From positions 1,406 through 7,500 of the forward strand of contig DHWC01000024.1 in assembly GCA_002412985.1 (NCBI GenBank): a stretch of DNA of 6,095 nucleotides, written 5' to 3'. A program made the position numbers and the translations under genes. The DNA is from Methylocystaceae bacterium UBA5192 (GTDB lineage Bacteria; Pseudomonadota; Alphaproteobacteria; Rhizobiales; Beijerinckiaceae). Numbering within the stretch: position 1 is the stretch's first letter; every line of letters starts with the position of its first letter. This document shows positions 1-5,915 of this stretch, piece after piece. Below the pieces are notes generated by a model that saw only the letters and a list, made by a program, of their open reading frames with translations, was not told the origin of the DNA and did no database searches.

Positions 1-120
1 CGAGCGATGATTGATGTTGTTTTGAACCCGGGTGAAACGACAGACCTGCGCTTATTTCTTCGCGTCGCTGACCGCACGCTGACAGAAACATGGACCTATC
101 TTTGGTCCACGCCCGTTTAG
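1..120 (+). CDS. Glucan biosynthesis protein (OpgG/OpgD family), C-terminal fragment
   Basis: An open frame runs from the left edge to a TAG stop at 118-120, giving 39 residues of a protein whose start lies outside the window. The fragment carries a PGETTDLRLFLR segment followed by LTETWTYLW just before the stop. A hydrophobic/charged strand ending in (S/T)ETW-x-Y-x-W at the extreme C terminus is what I recall from periplasmic OpgG/OpgD (MdoG/MdoD) proteins, which build the backbone or branching of osmoregulated periplasmic glucans. It ends one base before the stop codon of the converging creatininase gene. The assignment rests on a short tail, so it is moderate; OpgG and OpgD cannot be told apart from this piece, and no symbol is given. 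Confidence 0.66.
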   Translation, partial: RAMIDVVLNPGETTDLRLFLRVADRTLTETWTYLWSTPV

Positions 121-146
121 CTCAAAGCGCGCTGCGCAAATTTGAG
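121..146. repeat. Inverted repeat at the convergent gene ends
   Basis: CTCAAA (121-126) pairs with TTTGAG (141-146), and GCGC (127-130) pairs with GCGC (134-137) around a GCT loop, leaving a three-base AAA bulge (138-140). The hairpin starts immediately after the TAG of the left gene and overlaps the creatininase stop (122-124). Neither side is followed by a T-run, so it is not a classical intrinsic terminator. It could be a 3'-end stabilising hairpin, or chance pairing in GCG-rich coding sequence. Confidence 0.35.
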
Positions 147-922
147 AGATCAAAGCGCTCAACGTCTTTGACGAGGTCAATAAAAGCGCCCGCCCAATAA
201 TTTATGACCGCTTCGCCCTTTGCTGCTGTGGCCTGAGACGCGTCACCCACGGCGCCCGCAAGCGAGAGATCCTGCGCCATCCATCCAAAGCCCGCTGGTC
301 GATCTGCACGCAACCAAATAAAATCGCGCTCATAGTTTAAAGCGGCAGAGGTAAAATTTTTAGCCTTCGTCTGATCGACAAGCTCCGGTCTGAGAGCCAG
401 CATTAAAGAAGTTTCAATATCTCCGCCATGAATCCCAAGCCGCACCTCTTCCGTATCGAACAGACCTGGCGGATATCCAAAGCGCGACCAGGAACAAGTC
501 ACAGCCAATAAGTTGAGTTGTGCGCGTAACTCGAGGGCAAGCTGTGAAATAACAGCAGAATTGCCGCCATGAGAATTCATCAGGATAAGTTTTTTTATTC
601 CTGCGCGCGCAACGCTTTCTGAAATTTCAAACAGCATCCGCGCAGCAGTCTGCGACGATAAACTCAATGAGCCAGGAAAATCTCTATGCTCCAATGAAAC
701 GCCAATTTTTTGGATTGGTAAAAAGACAGCCGCAAGAGTGTCCGGCATCTGCGTCAGCGCGCGGTTAAGACAGCCCTCCATAATCATCGCATCAACGCCA
801 AAAGGGAGATGGGGTCCATGCTGCTCTATGGCGGCGATAGGCAAGATCGCAATCGTTTGCGGGAGCGATGCAGATTGAAAATCTTGCAAAGAGAGGTCTG
901 ACCAGAAGCGCGAGGAAAGCAT
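122..922 (-). CDS. Creatininase family protein (metal-dependent amidohydrolase)
   Basis: This is a 266-residue protein, close to the usual family length of about 240-270. Near the N terminus, residues 28-44 hold the family signature in which E33, H35 and D44 match the metal ligands of creatininase (E-x-H-G-x-H-L-P-x8-D pattern here with GPHLP). N116-SHGGN-121 is the second ligand loop (NGHGGN in most members) and H165-GGDIETS-172 corresponds to the HAGExETS active-site segment. The fold is alpha/beta and soluble; no signal peptide is seen, so it should be cytoplasmic. The family includes creatinine amidohydrolase, the formamidopyrimidine-type deformylases and mycofactocin MftE, so the substrate cannot be assigned. 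ATG at 920-922 is preceded by a weak AGAAAG-type ribosome site. It faces the DUF411 gene divergently and meets the left gene tail to tail with a 1-bp gap. Confidence 0.9.
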   Translation of the reverse strand: MLSSRFWSDLSLQDFQSASLPQTIAILPIAAIEQHGPHLPFGVDAMIMEGCLNRALTQMPDTLAAVFLPIQKIGVSLEHRDFPGSLSLSSQTAARMLFEISESVARAGIKKLILMNSHGGNSAVISQLALELRAQLNLLAVTCSWSRFGYPPGLFDTEEVRLGIHGGDIETSLMLALRPELVDQTKAKNFTSAALNYERDFIWLRADRPAGFGWMAQDLSLAGAVGDASQATAAKGEAVINYWAGAFIDLVKDVERFDLSNLRSAL

Positions 923-945
923 TTTTCTGTTCTTTCTAGAATTTT

Positions 946-974
946 CTTAAAGCGGAACGTGCGTTCGGCCTCAA
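946..974 (-). promoter_or_regulatory. Putative sigma-70-like promoter of the creatininase gene
   Basis: Read on the minus strand, TTGAGG (969-974) and TTTAAG (946-951) are separated by exactly 17 bp and each matches four of six consensus positions. Transcription would begin near 938, giving a leader of about 16 nt before the ATG at 922. The match is by eye; a weak promoter of this quality can occur by chance, but spacing and position are right. Confidence 0.4.
955..966. promoter_or_regulatory. Short inverted repeat, possible operator
   Basis: GAACGTGCGTTC has perfect 5-bp arms (GAACG/CGTTC) around a 2-bp centre. It sits in the divergent spacer, inside the 17-bp spacer of the putative minus-strand promoter and about 47 bp upstream of the DUF411 start. 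A repressor bound here could block the creatininase promoter. The GAAC-N4-GTTC form resembles the LexA box of Gram-positive bacteria, not the GTTC-N7-GTTC type known in alphaproteobacteria, so no regulator is assigned. Confidence 0.3.
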
Positions 975-987
975 AGACCCTTATATC

Positions 988-993
988 TATAAA
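988..993 (+). promoter_or_regulatory. Possible -10 element for the DUF411 gene
   Basis: TATAAA lies within an AT-rich patch (981-996) 19 bp upstream of the ATG at 1013. No good -35 hexamer is found 16-18 bp further upstream, so an activator or a different sigma factor would be needed if this is used. The implied leader is only about 12-14 nt, just enough for the ribosome site. Confidence 0.25.
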
Positions 994-1001
994 TATCACT
1001 T

Positions 1002-1006
1002 GGAGA
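1002..1006 (+). promoter_or_regulatory. Ribosome binding site fixing the DUF411 start
   Basis: GGAGA ends 6 nt before ATG 1013, the standard spacing. This decides against the longer frame that opens at GTG 959, which has no such site and would add 18 residues in front of the twin-arginine signal sequence. Confidence 0.65.
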
Positions 1007-1012
1007 CCAGCC

Positions 1013-1504
1013 ATGTCCGACCGCCGTCTGTCCCGTCGCCAGAGCATCCAACTCTTAATCACGACGACCGCCTTTTTGGTTCCAACGACCCACTTAAGCG
1101 CCGCTAATCAAGCGGGCGAATTAGAAAAAATTGTGATGCATAAAAGCGCCACCTGCGGCTGCTGCGGAAAATGGGCGCAAAAAATGCGAGATGCTGGGTT
1201 TATCGTTGAAGAAATCATCGAAGCAGATATGCAAGCGGTTAAATCTCGCTTAGGCGTCAGCGCGCAAATGCACTCTTGTCACACCAGCGAAATAGCGGGC
1301 TATATTGTTGAGGGCCATGTACCGGCGCAGGCAATAAGGCAACTGTTGCAGGAACGCCCTAAAGTGAGCGGCATTGCGGCGCCTGGCATGCCCTCAGGTT
1401 CGCCTGGCATGGAGATGGGCGCTCCAGAAGTCTACACGCTTTATTTATTTGACGCCGCCGGCGCACGACCTCTTGGTAAATGGCAAGGCGACAAACCCGT
1501 CTGA
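1013..1504 (+). CDS. DUF411 domain protein, exported metal-binding
   Basis: This 163-residue protein starts at ATG 1013. Residues 1-31 look like an export signal: a basic n-region with a twin arginine (S7-RRQSIQLL), a hydrophobic stretch to about 23 and a small-residue site near LSA-A (29-31), so Tat or Sec export to the periplasm is likely. The mature part is a full DUF411 domain: T47-CGCCGKW with C48, C50 and C51, then C89-H90-T91, the VEGHVP segment, and the glycine/proline-rich PGMPSGSPGME loop. The Cys/His set suggests binding of a soft metal; DUF411 proteins are often found beside copper-handling genes, but none is adjacent here. Biochemical function is not established. It is divergent from the creatininase gene and convergent with the flavoprotein gene, 17 bp away. 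Family call is secure, role is inferred. Confidence 0.88.
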   Translation: MSDRRLSRRQSIQLLITTTAFLVPTTHLSAANQAGELEKIVMHKSATCGCCGKWAQKMRDAGFIVEEIIEADMQAVKSRLGVSAQMHSCHTSEIAGYIVEGHVPAQAIRQLLQERPKVSGIAAPGMPSGSPGMEMGAPEVYTLYLFDAAGARPLGKWQGDKPV

Positions 1505-1521
1505 ATTTTTGCTGATTATGT

Positions 1522-2754
1522 TTAAACTTGAAGTCCAACATAGCGCGCGGCGCCCGTCCCTGCGGCAAAGCCCGTTGAAAAGGCCGCCTGCAGCAAATAA
1601 CCGCCGGTGGGAGCGTCAAAATCTAACATCTCGCCTGCTACAAATACGCCAGGCAATTTTTTAAGCATTAATTCTGAGCTCACTTCCTCAAATAACACGC
1701 CTCCTGACGTAGAGATGGCGCGTGTCAGATCAGCCAATCCGCAGACTTTGAGTTCAAGATTTTTGATGACCCGCGCAAGGGCCGCCGCCTCTTGCGGAAG
1801 CGGCAATGGATAAGTCTCTCGCAGTAGCGCAATTTCAGGAGCATGAAATCCCGCGCGCTTTAAATAAGTTGATTGAGATTGTTTTGGCGTGCGCTTGGCC
1901 AGTTTACGCGTCAAACTCTCTAATGGCGTATCAGGCCTTAAATCGATCGTCAGTTGCGCTTGAGTATTGGTTTCAATCTGACGCCGCAAATGTGAGGAAA
2001 GCGCATAAATTGGCCCGCCTTCAAGGCCCGTTCGCGTGATCATAAGATCTCCGCGACCGCTCGCGCCCTCACACCATACCCGCACATTTTTAATTGGCTT
2101 TGCTTCATGAGCCTGCCGAAAAAGCGCGCTCCACTCAATCAAAGCCCCGCAATTTGCTGCATGCAAAGGAGCAAGAGAGAGGCCCTGATGTTCTAGAATT
2201 TTTGTCCAGGCGCCGTCCGAACCAAGCTTGGGCCAGGAAGCTCCTCCCAACGCCAAAATCACAGCGTCTGCTGCAAGATTGAGAGCTCCTCCATCGCCCC
2301 GTTGGAATTGGAGCGAGCCGTCTGCTGAAAACCCCAGAAACTTATGCCGCATTGCTAAAGTTACGCCAAGTTGCTTCAGTCGTATGAGCCAGGCGCGCAT
2401 CAAGGGTGAGGCTTTAAAACTTGAAGGAAACACACGTCCGCTACTGCCAATAAATGTCGCCTCTCCCAAACATGCGCAAAACTCACGCAAGGCTTGCGGC
2501 GGCCAGGCTCGAATTAAAGGCGTCAGAGGACCCGAGGCCGCACCGTAACGCGCCAAAAAAGTCTCGATATCTTCACTATGCGTGATATTTAGCCCACCGC
2601 GTCCCGCCATTAAAAATTTCCGCGCGGGACTTGGCTTATGATCATAGACACAAACATCGGCGCCAGCGCGCGCGAGTATTTCAGCAGCAAAGAGCCCCGC
2701 TGGCCCCGCACCAATCACTGCACAAAACGGCTTTTTAGCGTGGGCGATGATCAC
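1522..2754 (-). CDS. NAD(P)/FAD-dependent oxidoreductase, TIGR03862 (HI0933-like) flavoprotein
   Basis: The N terminus has a Rossmann dinucleotide motif (VIGAGPAGLFAAE), followed about 30 residues on by RKFLMAGRGGLNITHSE, the phosphate-contacting loop of the HI0933/BaiN group in its TIGR03862 form. The C terminus has GVFVAGEMLDFDAPTGGY then LLQAAFSTG, the second FAD contact. No membrane segment is present, so it is a cytoplasmic flavoenzyme of unknown substrate. The start is uncertain: the frame opens at TTG 2809-2811 with no ribosome site and contains no in-frame ATG before the FAD motif. I place the start at GTG 2752-2754 (410 residues, 12 before AVIGAGPAG), preceded by GGGAG, though the spacing is only 2 nt. 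The TAA stop is at 1522-1524. It is divergent from rluD and convergent with the DUF411 gene. Family call is strong; the start is weak. Confidence 0.86.
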   Translation of the reverse strand: MIIAHAKKPFCAVIGAGPAGLFAAEILARAGADVCVYDHKPSPARKFLMAGRGGLNITHSEDIETFLARYGAASGPLTPLIRAWPPQALREFCACLGEATFIGSSGRVFPSSFKASPLMRAWLIRLKQLGVTLAMRHKFLGFSADGSLQFQRGDGGALNLAADAVILALGGASWPKLGSDGAWTKILEHQGLSLAPLHAANCGALIEWSALFRQAHEAKPIKNVRVWCEGASGRGDLMITRTGLEGGPIYALSSHLRRQIETNTQAQLTIDLRPDTPLESLTRKLAKRTPKQSQSTYLKRAGFHAPEIALLRETYPLPLPQEAAALARVIKNLELKVCGLADLTRAISTSGGVLFEEVSSELMLKKLPGVFVAGEMLDFDAPTGGYLLQAAFSTGFAAGTGAARYVGLQV

Positions 2755-2882
2755 AGCTCCCGAAATGTCGTTAATTTTTGAAGATGTCAGACAAGAGACA
2801 AAGCTAAACAATATTTATTGTGATAGATTACGCGAGACAATCAACGCTAGCATATCGCTGGGCTGGACTGAAGAAGACATGC
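2755..2882. other. Divergent intergenic spacer, flavoprotein/rluD
   Basis: This 128-bp AT-rich stretch must hold both promoters. On the minus strand TTGTCT (2834-2839) and TAAATA (2811-2816) are 17 bp apart and could serve the flavoprotein gene, but match consensus poorly. I see no convincing plus-strand promoter and no hairpin or repeat. The upstream extensions of both flanking frames (to TTG 2811 and GTG 2820) would leave only 8 bp between the genes, which argues for the shorter starts used here. Confidence 0.4.
2870..2876 (+). promoter_or_regulatory. Ribosome binding site deciding the rluD start
   Basis: GAAGAAG is a moderate purine-rich site 6 nt before ATG 2883. The alternative GTG at 2820 lacks any such site and would add 21 residues not expected in front of the S4 domain. 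An overlapping out-of-frame ATG at 2879 reads only four codons before a stop. Confidence 0.5.
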
Positions 2883-3914
2883 ATGAAAGATAAGGAAAGC
2901 GGGGAGGAAAAAGAAGGCCGCCACTTTAGCTTTCGCGTTGGTCCAGAGTCGGCTGGCGCAAGGCTAGACCGCTTTCTTGCTGAACAACCAGAAATTCTTG
3001 AGGCGCATCTTTCACGCACGCGCTTAAAAAATCTCATTGAAACCGCCTGTGTCACGCTTTCTGGTCAGCCTCTCAAAACGCCAGCGCACCGACTAACGCT
3101 TGACTCTATCGTCACGCTTTACCTTCCCCCGCCTGAGCCAGCGACACCTCAAGGTGAAAATATAGCGCTCGAGATCGTCTATGAGGACGACGCATTAATC
3201 GTCATCAATAAACCTGCTGGCCTTGTCGTTCATCCTGCAAGCGGACATGAAACCGGAACGCTGGTTAATGCGCTCATTGCCCATTGTGGCGATAGCCTCT
3301 CGGGCGTTGGCGGCGTTAAAAAACCAGGCATCGTGCATCGTATCGATAAGGATACGACTGGATTACTGGTAATTGCAAAAACAGATGCAGCGCATCACGG
3401 TCTCGCACGACTTTTTGCTGATCATGGTCGGAACCTACCGCTTACACGGGAATATCTCGCCTTTGTTTGGGGCGCGCCGGATCGCGCACAAGGAACAATT
3501 GAAACCGCAATTGGCCGCCATGCAATCCAAAGAGAAAAAATGGCGGTCGTCTCACACGAACGCGGTCGAGAAGCCATTACGCATTGGGAAAAACGAGCGG
3601 ACTACGGCGTCGCTTCGCTTATTGCCTGTCAGTTGGAAACTGGACGCACGCATCAGATACGCGTCCATATGGCGCATATCGGCCATCCCCTAATTGGCGA
3701 TGCTACTTATGGCGCTGGCTTCAAAACAAAAATCAGCAAACTTCCTGAAGATGCCCGCGTTGCCGTTGCGCAATTAGGAAGACAAGCCCTTCATGCCGCG
3801 ACTCTCGGCTTTTCGCACCCTGTGACAGGTGACGAAATGATCTTTGACAGCGAGCTGCCTCAAGATCTTGTGGCATTAAAAAAGGCGCTCGAAGCAATGG
3901 GCTCGAGCGCCTAG
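2883..3914 (+). CDS. rluD: RluA-family 23S rRNA pseudouridine synthase (RluD-like)
   Basis: The protein has 343 residues, near the usual 320-350 for RluD-like enzymes. Residues about 14-82 form an S4 RNA-binding domain (ARLDRFLAEQ... LIETACVTLSGQPLK). The catalytic domain follows: Y100-EDDALIVINKPAGLVVHP-118, the active-site GIVHRIDKDTTGLLVIAKT with catalytic D155, and R255-THQIRVHMAHIGHPLIGD. It isomerises uridines to pseudouridine in RNA; RluD modifies helix 69 of 23S rRNA during 50S maturation. The HRID variant in place of HRLD is a conservative change. The segment 180-197 matches alphaproteobacterial members. The exact target (RluD versus RluC-type sites) cannot be proven from sequence, so the symbol is tentative. 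The last ten codons and the stop overlap the intrinsic terminator of the converging typA gene. Confidence 0.9.
   Translation: MKDKESGEEKEGRHFSFRVGPESAGARLDRFLAEQPEILEAHLSRTRLKNLIETACVTLSGQPLKTPAHRLTLDSIVTLYLPPPEPATPQGENIALEIVYEDDALIVINKPAGLVVHPASGHETGTLVNALIAHCGDSLSGVGGVKKPGIVHRIDKDTTGLLVIAKTDAAHHGLARLFADHGRNLPLTREYLAFVWGAPDRAQGTIETAIGRHAIQREKMAVVSHERGREAITHWEKRADYGVASLIACQLETGRTHQIRVHMAHIGHPLIGDATYGAGFKTKISKLPEDARVAVAQLGRQALHAATLGFSHPVTGDEMIFDSELPQDLVALKKALEAMGSSA
3878..3912 (-). terminator. Rho-independent terminator of typA, inside the end of rluD
   Basis: AGGCGCTCGA (3883-3892) and TCGAGCGCCT (3903-3912) form a perfect 10-bp GC-rich stem with a 10-nt loop. On the minus strand the stem is followed directly by a run of six T (complement of AAAAAA, 3878-3883). 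It lies 36 bases beyond the typA stop codon. The plus-strand side is followed by AGATAATTTA, which lacks a proper T-run, so it should stop typA transcripts well and rluD transcripts poorly, if at all. The arm at 3903-3912 reaches the first base of the rluD stop codon (3912-3914). Confidence 0.85.
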
Positions 3915-3948
3915 ATAATTTATACAAAGCTTAATCAGCGGTTCAAAA

Positions 3949-5772
3949 TCACGCCACCAAAGCAGCTTTTCCTTTTCCTGACTTCTTGCGTTCATTTGGA
4001 TCGAGGATTGATTTCCGCAGACGAATAGACTTTGGCGTCACCTCAACGAACTCATCATCTTCAATATAAGCGAGCGCCTTTTCCAAGGTCATCTTGATTG
4101 GCGGCGTAAGCCGTACTGCTTCATCCTTACCGGCCGCGCGAATATTGGTGAGCTGCTTGCCCTTCAACACATTAATTTCAAGATCATTGTCGCGCGTATG
4201 CTCGCCCACAATCATCCCACGATAAACCTTCCAACCTGGCTCAATCATCATTGGGCCGCGATCTTCGAGTTTCCACATGGCGTAAGCGACAGCCTCGCCA
4301 GAGTCATTTGAAATCAACACGCCATTTCTACGTCCCTGGATATCGCCTTTATAGGACGCATATTCATGAAACAGTCGGTTCATGATTGCCGTGCCGCGCG
4401 TATCTGTCAGCAATTCGCCTTGATACCCAATCAATCCACGTGTGGGCGCATGGAAAACAAGACGCAACCGGTTGCCGCCTGAGGGGCGCATCTCAATCAT
4501 TTCGGCCTTTCGTTCAGACATTTTCTGAACAACGACGCCGGAATGTTCTTCATCAACGTCGATGACGACTTCCTCGATCGGCTCGAGAATTTCGCCTGAC
4601 TCATCTTTTTTAAACACAACCTTTGGACGCGATACGCCTAATTCAAAACCCTCGCGCCGCATGGTTTCAATCAAAATCGCAAGTTGCAACTCGCCGCGAC
4701 CCGATACAATGAAGGCGTCGCCCAATGGCGCATCCTCAACCCGCAAGGCGACATTTCCTTCGGCCTCTTTGAAGAGACGCGCGCGGATCATGCGACTTGT
4801 CACCTTGTCGCCCTCAGTACCTGCGAGCGGACTGTCATTGACCAGGAATGTCATCGACAATGTTGGCGGATCAATCGGCTGTGCCTGAAGCGGCTCGTTC
4901 ATCTCCATTGCGCAAAGCGTGTCAGCCACGTTGAATTTCTCAAGGCCGGCAATGGCGATAATATCGCCTGCTTCAGCTTCTTCGATCGGCTGACGCTCGA
5001 TACCGCGAAAGGCGAGAATTTTAGACACCCGCCCCTGCTCAACAACTTTACCGCTCCGATCAAGAACCTTCACTGGTTGATTGGGTTTCACGCTACCGGA
5101 GAAAACGCGGCCTGTAATGATGCGGCCCAGATAAGGATTGGCTTCCAGCAAGGTTCCAAGCAAGCGAAACCCACCCTCTTCAACTTTAGGCTCTGGAACA
5201 TGCTTGACGACGAGATCAAAGAGCGGCGCAAAATCGACGTTAGGACCTTCTGGCTCTTCCGCCATCCAGCCTTGTTTTGCAGAACCATAAATGATGGGAA
5301 AATCTAATTGCTCATCCGTGGCGTCAAGCGCGGCGAAGAGATCAAAGACTTCATTGACGACTTCTGAGACGCGCGCGTCCGGCTTATCAACCTTATTGAT
5401 GCAGACAATTGGCTTGAGGCCAATTTTAAGCGCCTTGCCAACAACAAATTTTGTTTGCGGCATCGGGCCTTCGGCCGCGTCAACAAGCACGATTGCGCCG
5501 TCGACCATGGAGAGAATGCGTTCAACTTCGCCGCCAAAATCCGCGTGGCCGGGCGTATCGACAATATTGATGCGAATATCTTTCCAAACAACAGAGGTGG
5601 CCTTCGCCAAAATGGTGATGCCCCGCTCCTTCTCTAGATCGTTCGAGTCCATCACGCGCTCAGCAACGCGCTGATTTTCTCGAAACGCGCCCGATTGCTG
5701 GAGCAGGCGATCAACTAAAGTGGTCTTGCCGTGATCGACGTGGGCGATAATGGCGATATTGCGCAGTTTCAT
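3949..5772 (-). CDS. typA: Ribosome-associated translational GTPase TypA/BipA
   Basis: The protein is 607 residues, the standard TypA length. The GTPase domain has all its motifs: G1 A10-HVDHGKTT-18, G2/switch I D42-SNDLEKERGITI-54, G3 D72-TPGH-76, G4 N126-KVD-129 and a G5 GSAKQGW segment. A beta-barrel domain II (LGRIITGRVFSGSVK), an EF-G-like domain III (SGRGELQLAILIETMRREG), domain V (ERKAEMIEM... RGLIGYQGE) and the TypA-specific C-terminal domain (GEHTRDNDLEINVLKGKQL, LRKSILD) follow. TypA binds the ribosome like EF-G and supports 50S assembly and growth at low temperature and under stress. ATG 5770-5772 has only a weak upstream site (GAG about 11 nt away). A strong intrinsic terminator follows 36 bases after the TGA. 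It lies 143 bp downstream of the zur-like gene on the same strand and converges with rluD. Confidence 0.97.
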   Translation of the reverse strand: MKLRNIAIIAHVDHGKTTLVDRLLQQSGAFRENQRVAERVMDSNDLEKERGITILAKATSVVWKDIRINIVDTPGHADFGGEVERILSMVDGAIVLVDAAEGPMPQTKFVVGKALKIGLKPIVCINKVDKPDARVSEVVNEVFDLFAALDATDEQLDFPIIYGSAKQGWMAEEPEGPNVDFAPLFDLVVKHVPEPKVEEGGFRLLGTLLEANPYLGRIITGRVFSGSVKPNQPVKVLDRSGKVVEQGRVSKILAFRGIERQPIEEAEAGDIIAIAGLEKFNVADTLCAMEMNEPLQAQPIDPPTLSMTFLVNDSPLAGTEGDKVTSRMIRARLFKEAEGNVALRVEDAPLGDAFIVSGRGELQLAILIETMRREGFELGVSRPKVVFKKDESGEILEPIEEVVIDVDEEHSGVVVQKMSERKAEMIEMRPSGGNRLRLVFHAPTRGLIGYQGELLTDTRGTAIMNRLFHEYASYKGDIQGRRNGVLISNDSGEAVAYAMWKLEDRGPMMIEPGWKVYRGMIVGEHTRDNDLEINVLKGKQLTNIRAAGKDEAVRLTPPIKMTLEKALAYIEDDEFVEVTPKSIRLRKSILDPNERKKSGKGKAALVA

Positions 5773-5915
5773 AAGGGATATTTCTCAGGGAATAATGTCG
5801 GGACGCCGGCGCGCTCCATGTGAGGGGTGGCCGTAAGCGACAATTTATGTTGCGATGCGGCGTCTTTAGCCCAAGCTGAGGGAATTTGGAACCAAAATCG
5901 GCTCAGACTCGCGGT
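5773..5915. other. Intergenic spacer between the zur-like gene and typA
   Basis: This 143-bp gap must contain the typA promoter if typA is transcribed separately from the zur-like gene. On the minus strand I find only partial hexamers (for example CATAAA near 5843-5848 with TTGGGC 19 bp upstream), none convincing. A small inverted repeat with TTTGG/CCAAA arms lies at about 5884-5895, with too short a loop and no T-run to be a terminator. No small ORF or RNA gene is supported. Confidence 0.35.

Noticed and set aside
150..171. TCAAAG/CTTTGA inverted repeat
   Set aside because: It is a 6-bp stem inside the creatininase coding sequence without a T-run, so likely chance.
122..922. Mycofactocin peptidase MftE
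   Set aside because: It shares the creatininase fold, but no other mycofactocin gene (radical SAM, precursor peptide) is in the window.
959..1012. Longer GTG start for the DUF411 gene
   Set aside because: It has no ribosome site, would overlap the inverted repeat, and would put 18 residues before the export signal; ATG 1013 has a GGAGA at 6 nt.
826..1062. 78-codon minus-strand open frame spanning the creatininase start and divergent spacer
   Set aside because: It overlaps two well-supported genes and the promoter region, and its arginine/cysteine-rich translation resembles no family.
1441..1521. Possible terminator between the DUF411 and flavoprotein genes
   Set aside because: TTTTT at 1506-1510 has only a 3-bp stem before it, and the CGCC/GGCG stem near 1454-1464 has no T-run on either strand.
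3373..3693. 106-codon plus-strand frame inside rluD
   Set aside because: It is an out-of-frame shadow of rluD without any domain or start signal.
4684..5307. 207-codon open frame on the plus strand
   Set aside because: It lies wholly opposite typA, has no recognisable domain or ribosome site, and its composition is that expected from the complement of a GCG-rich coding frame.
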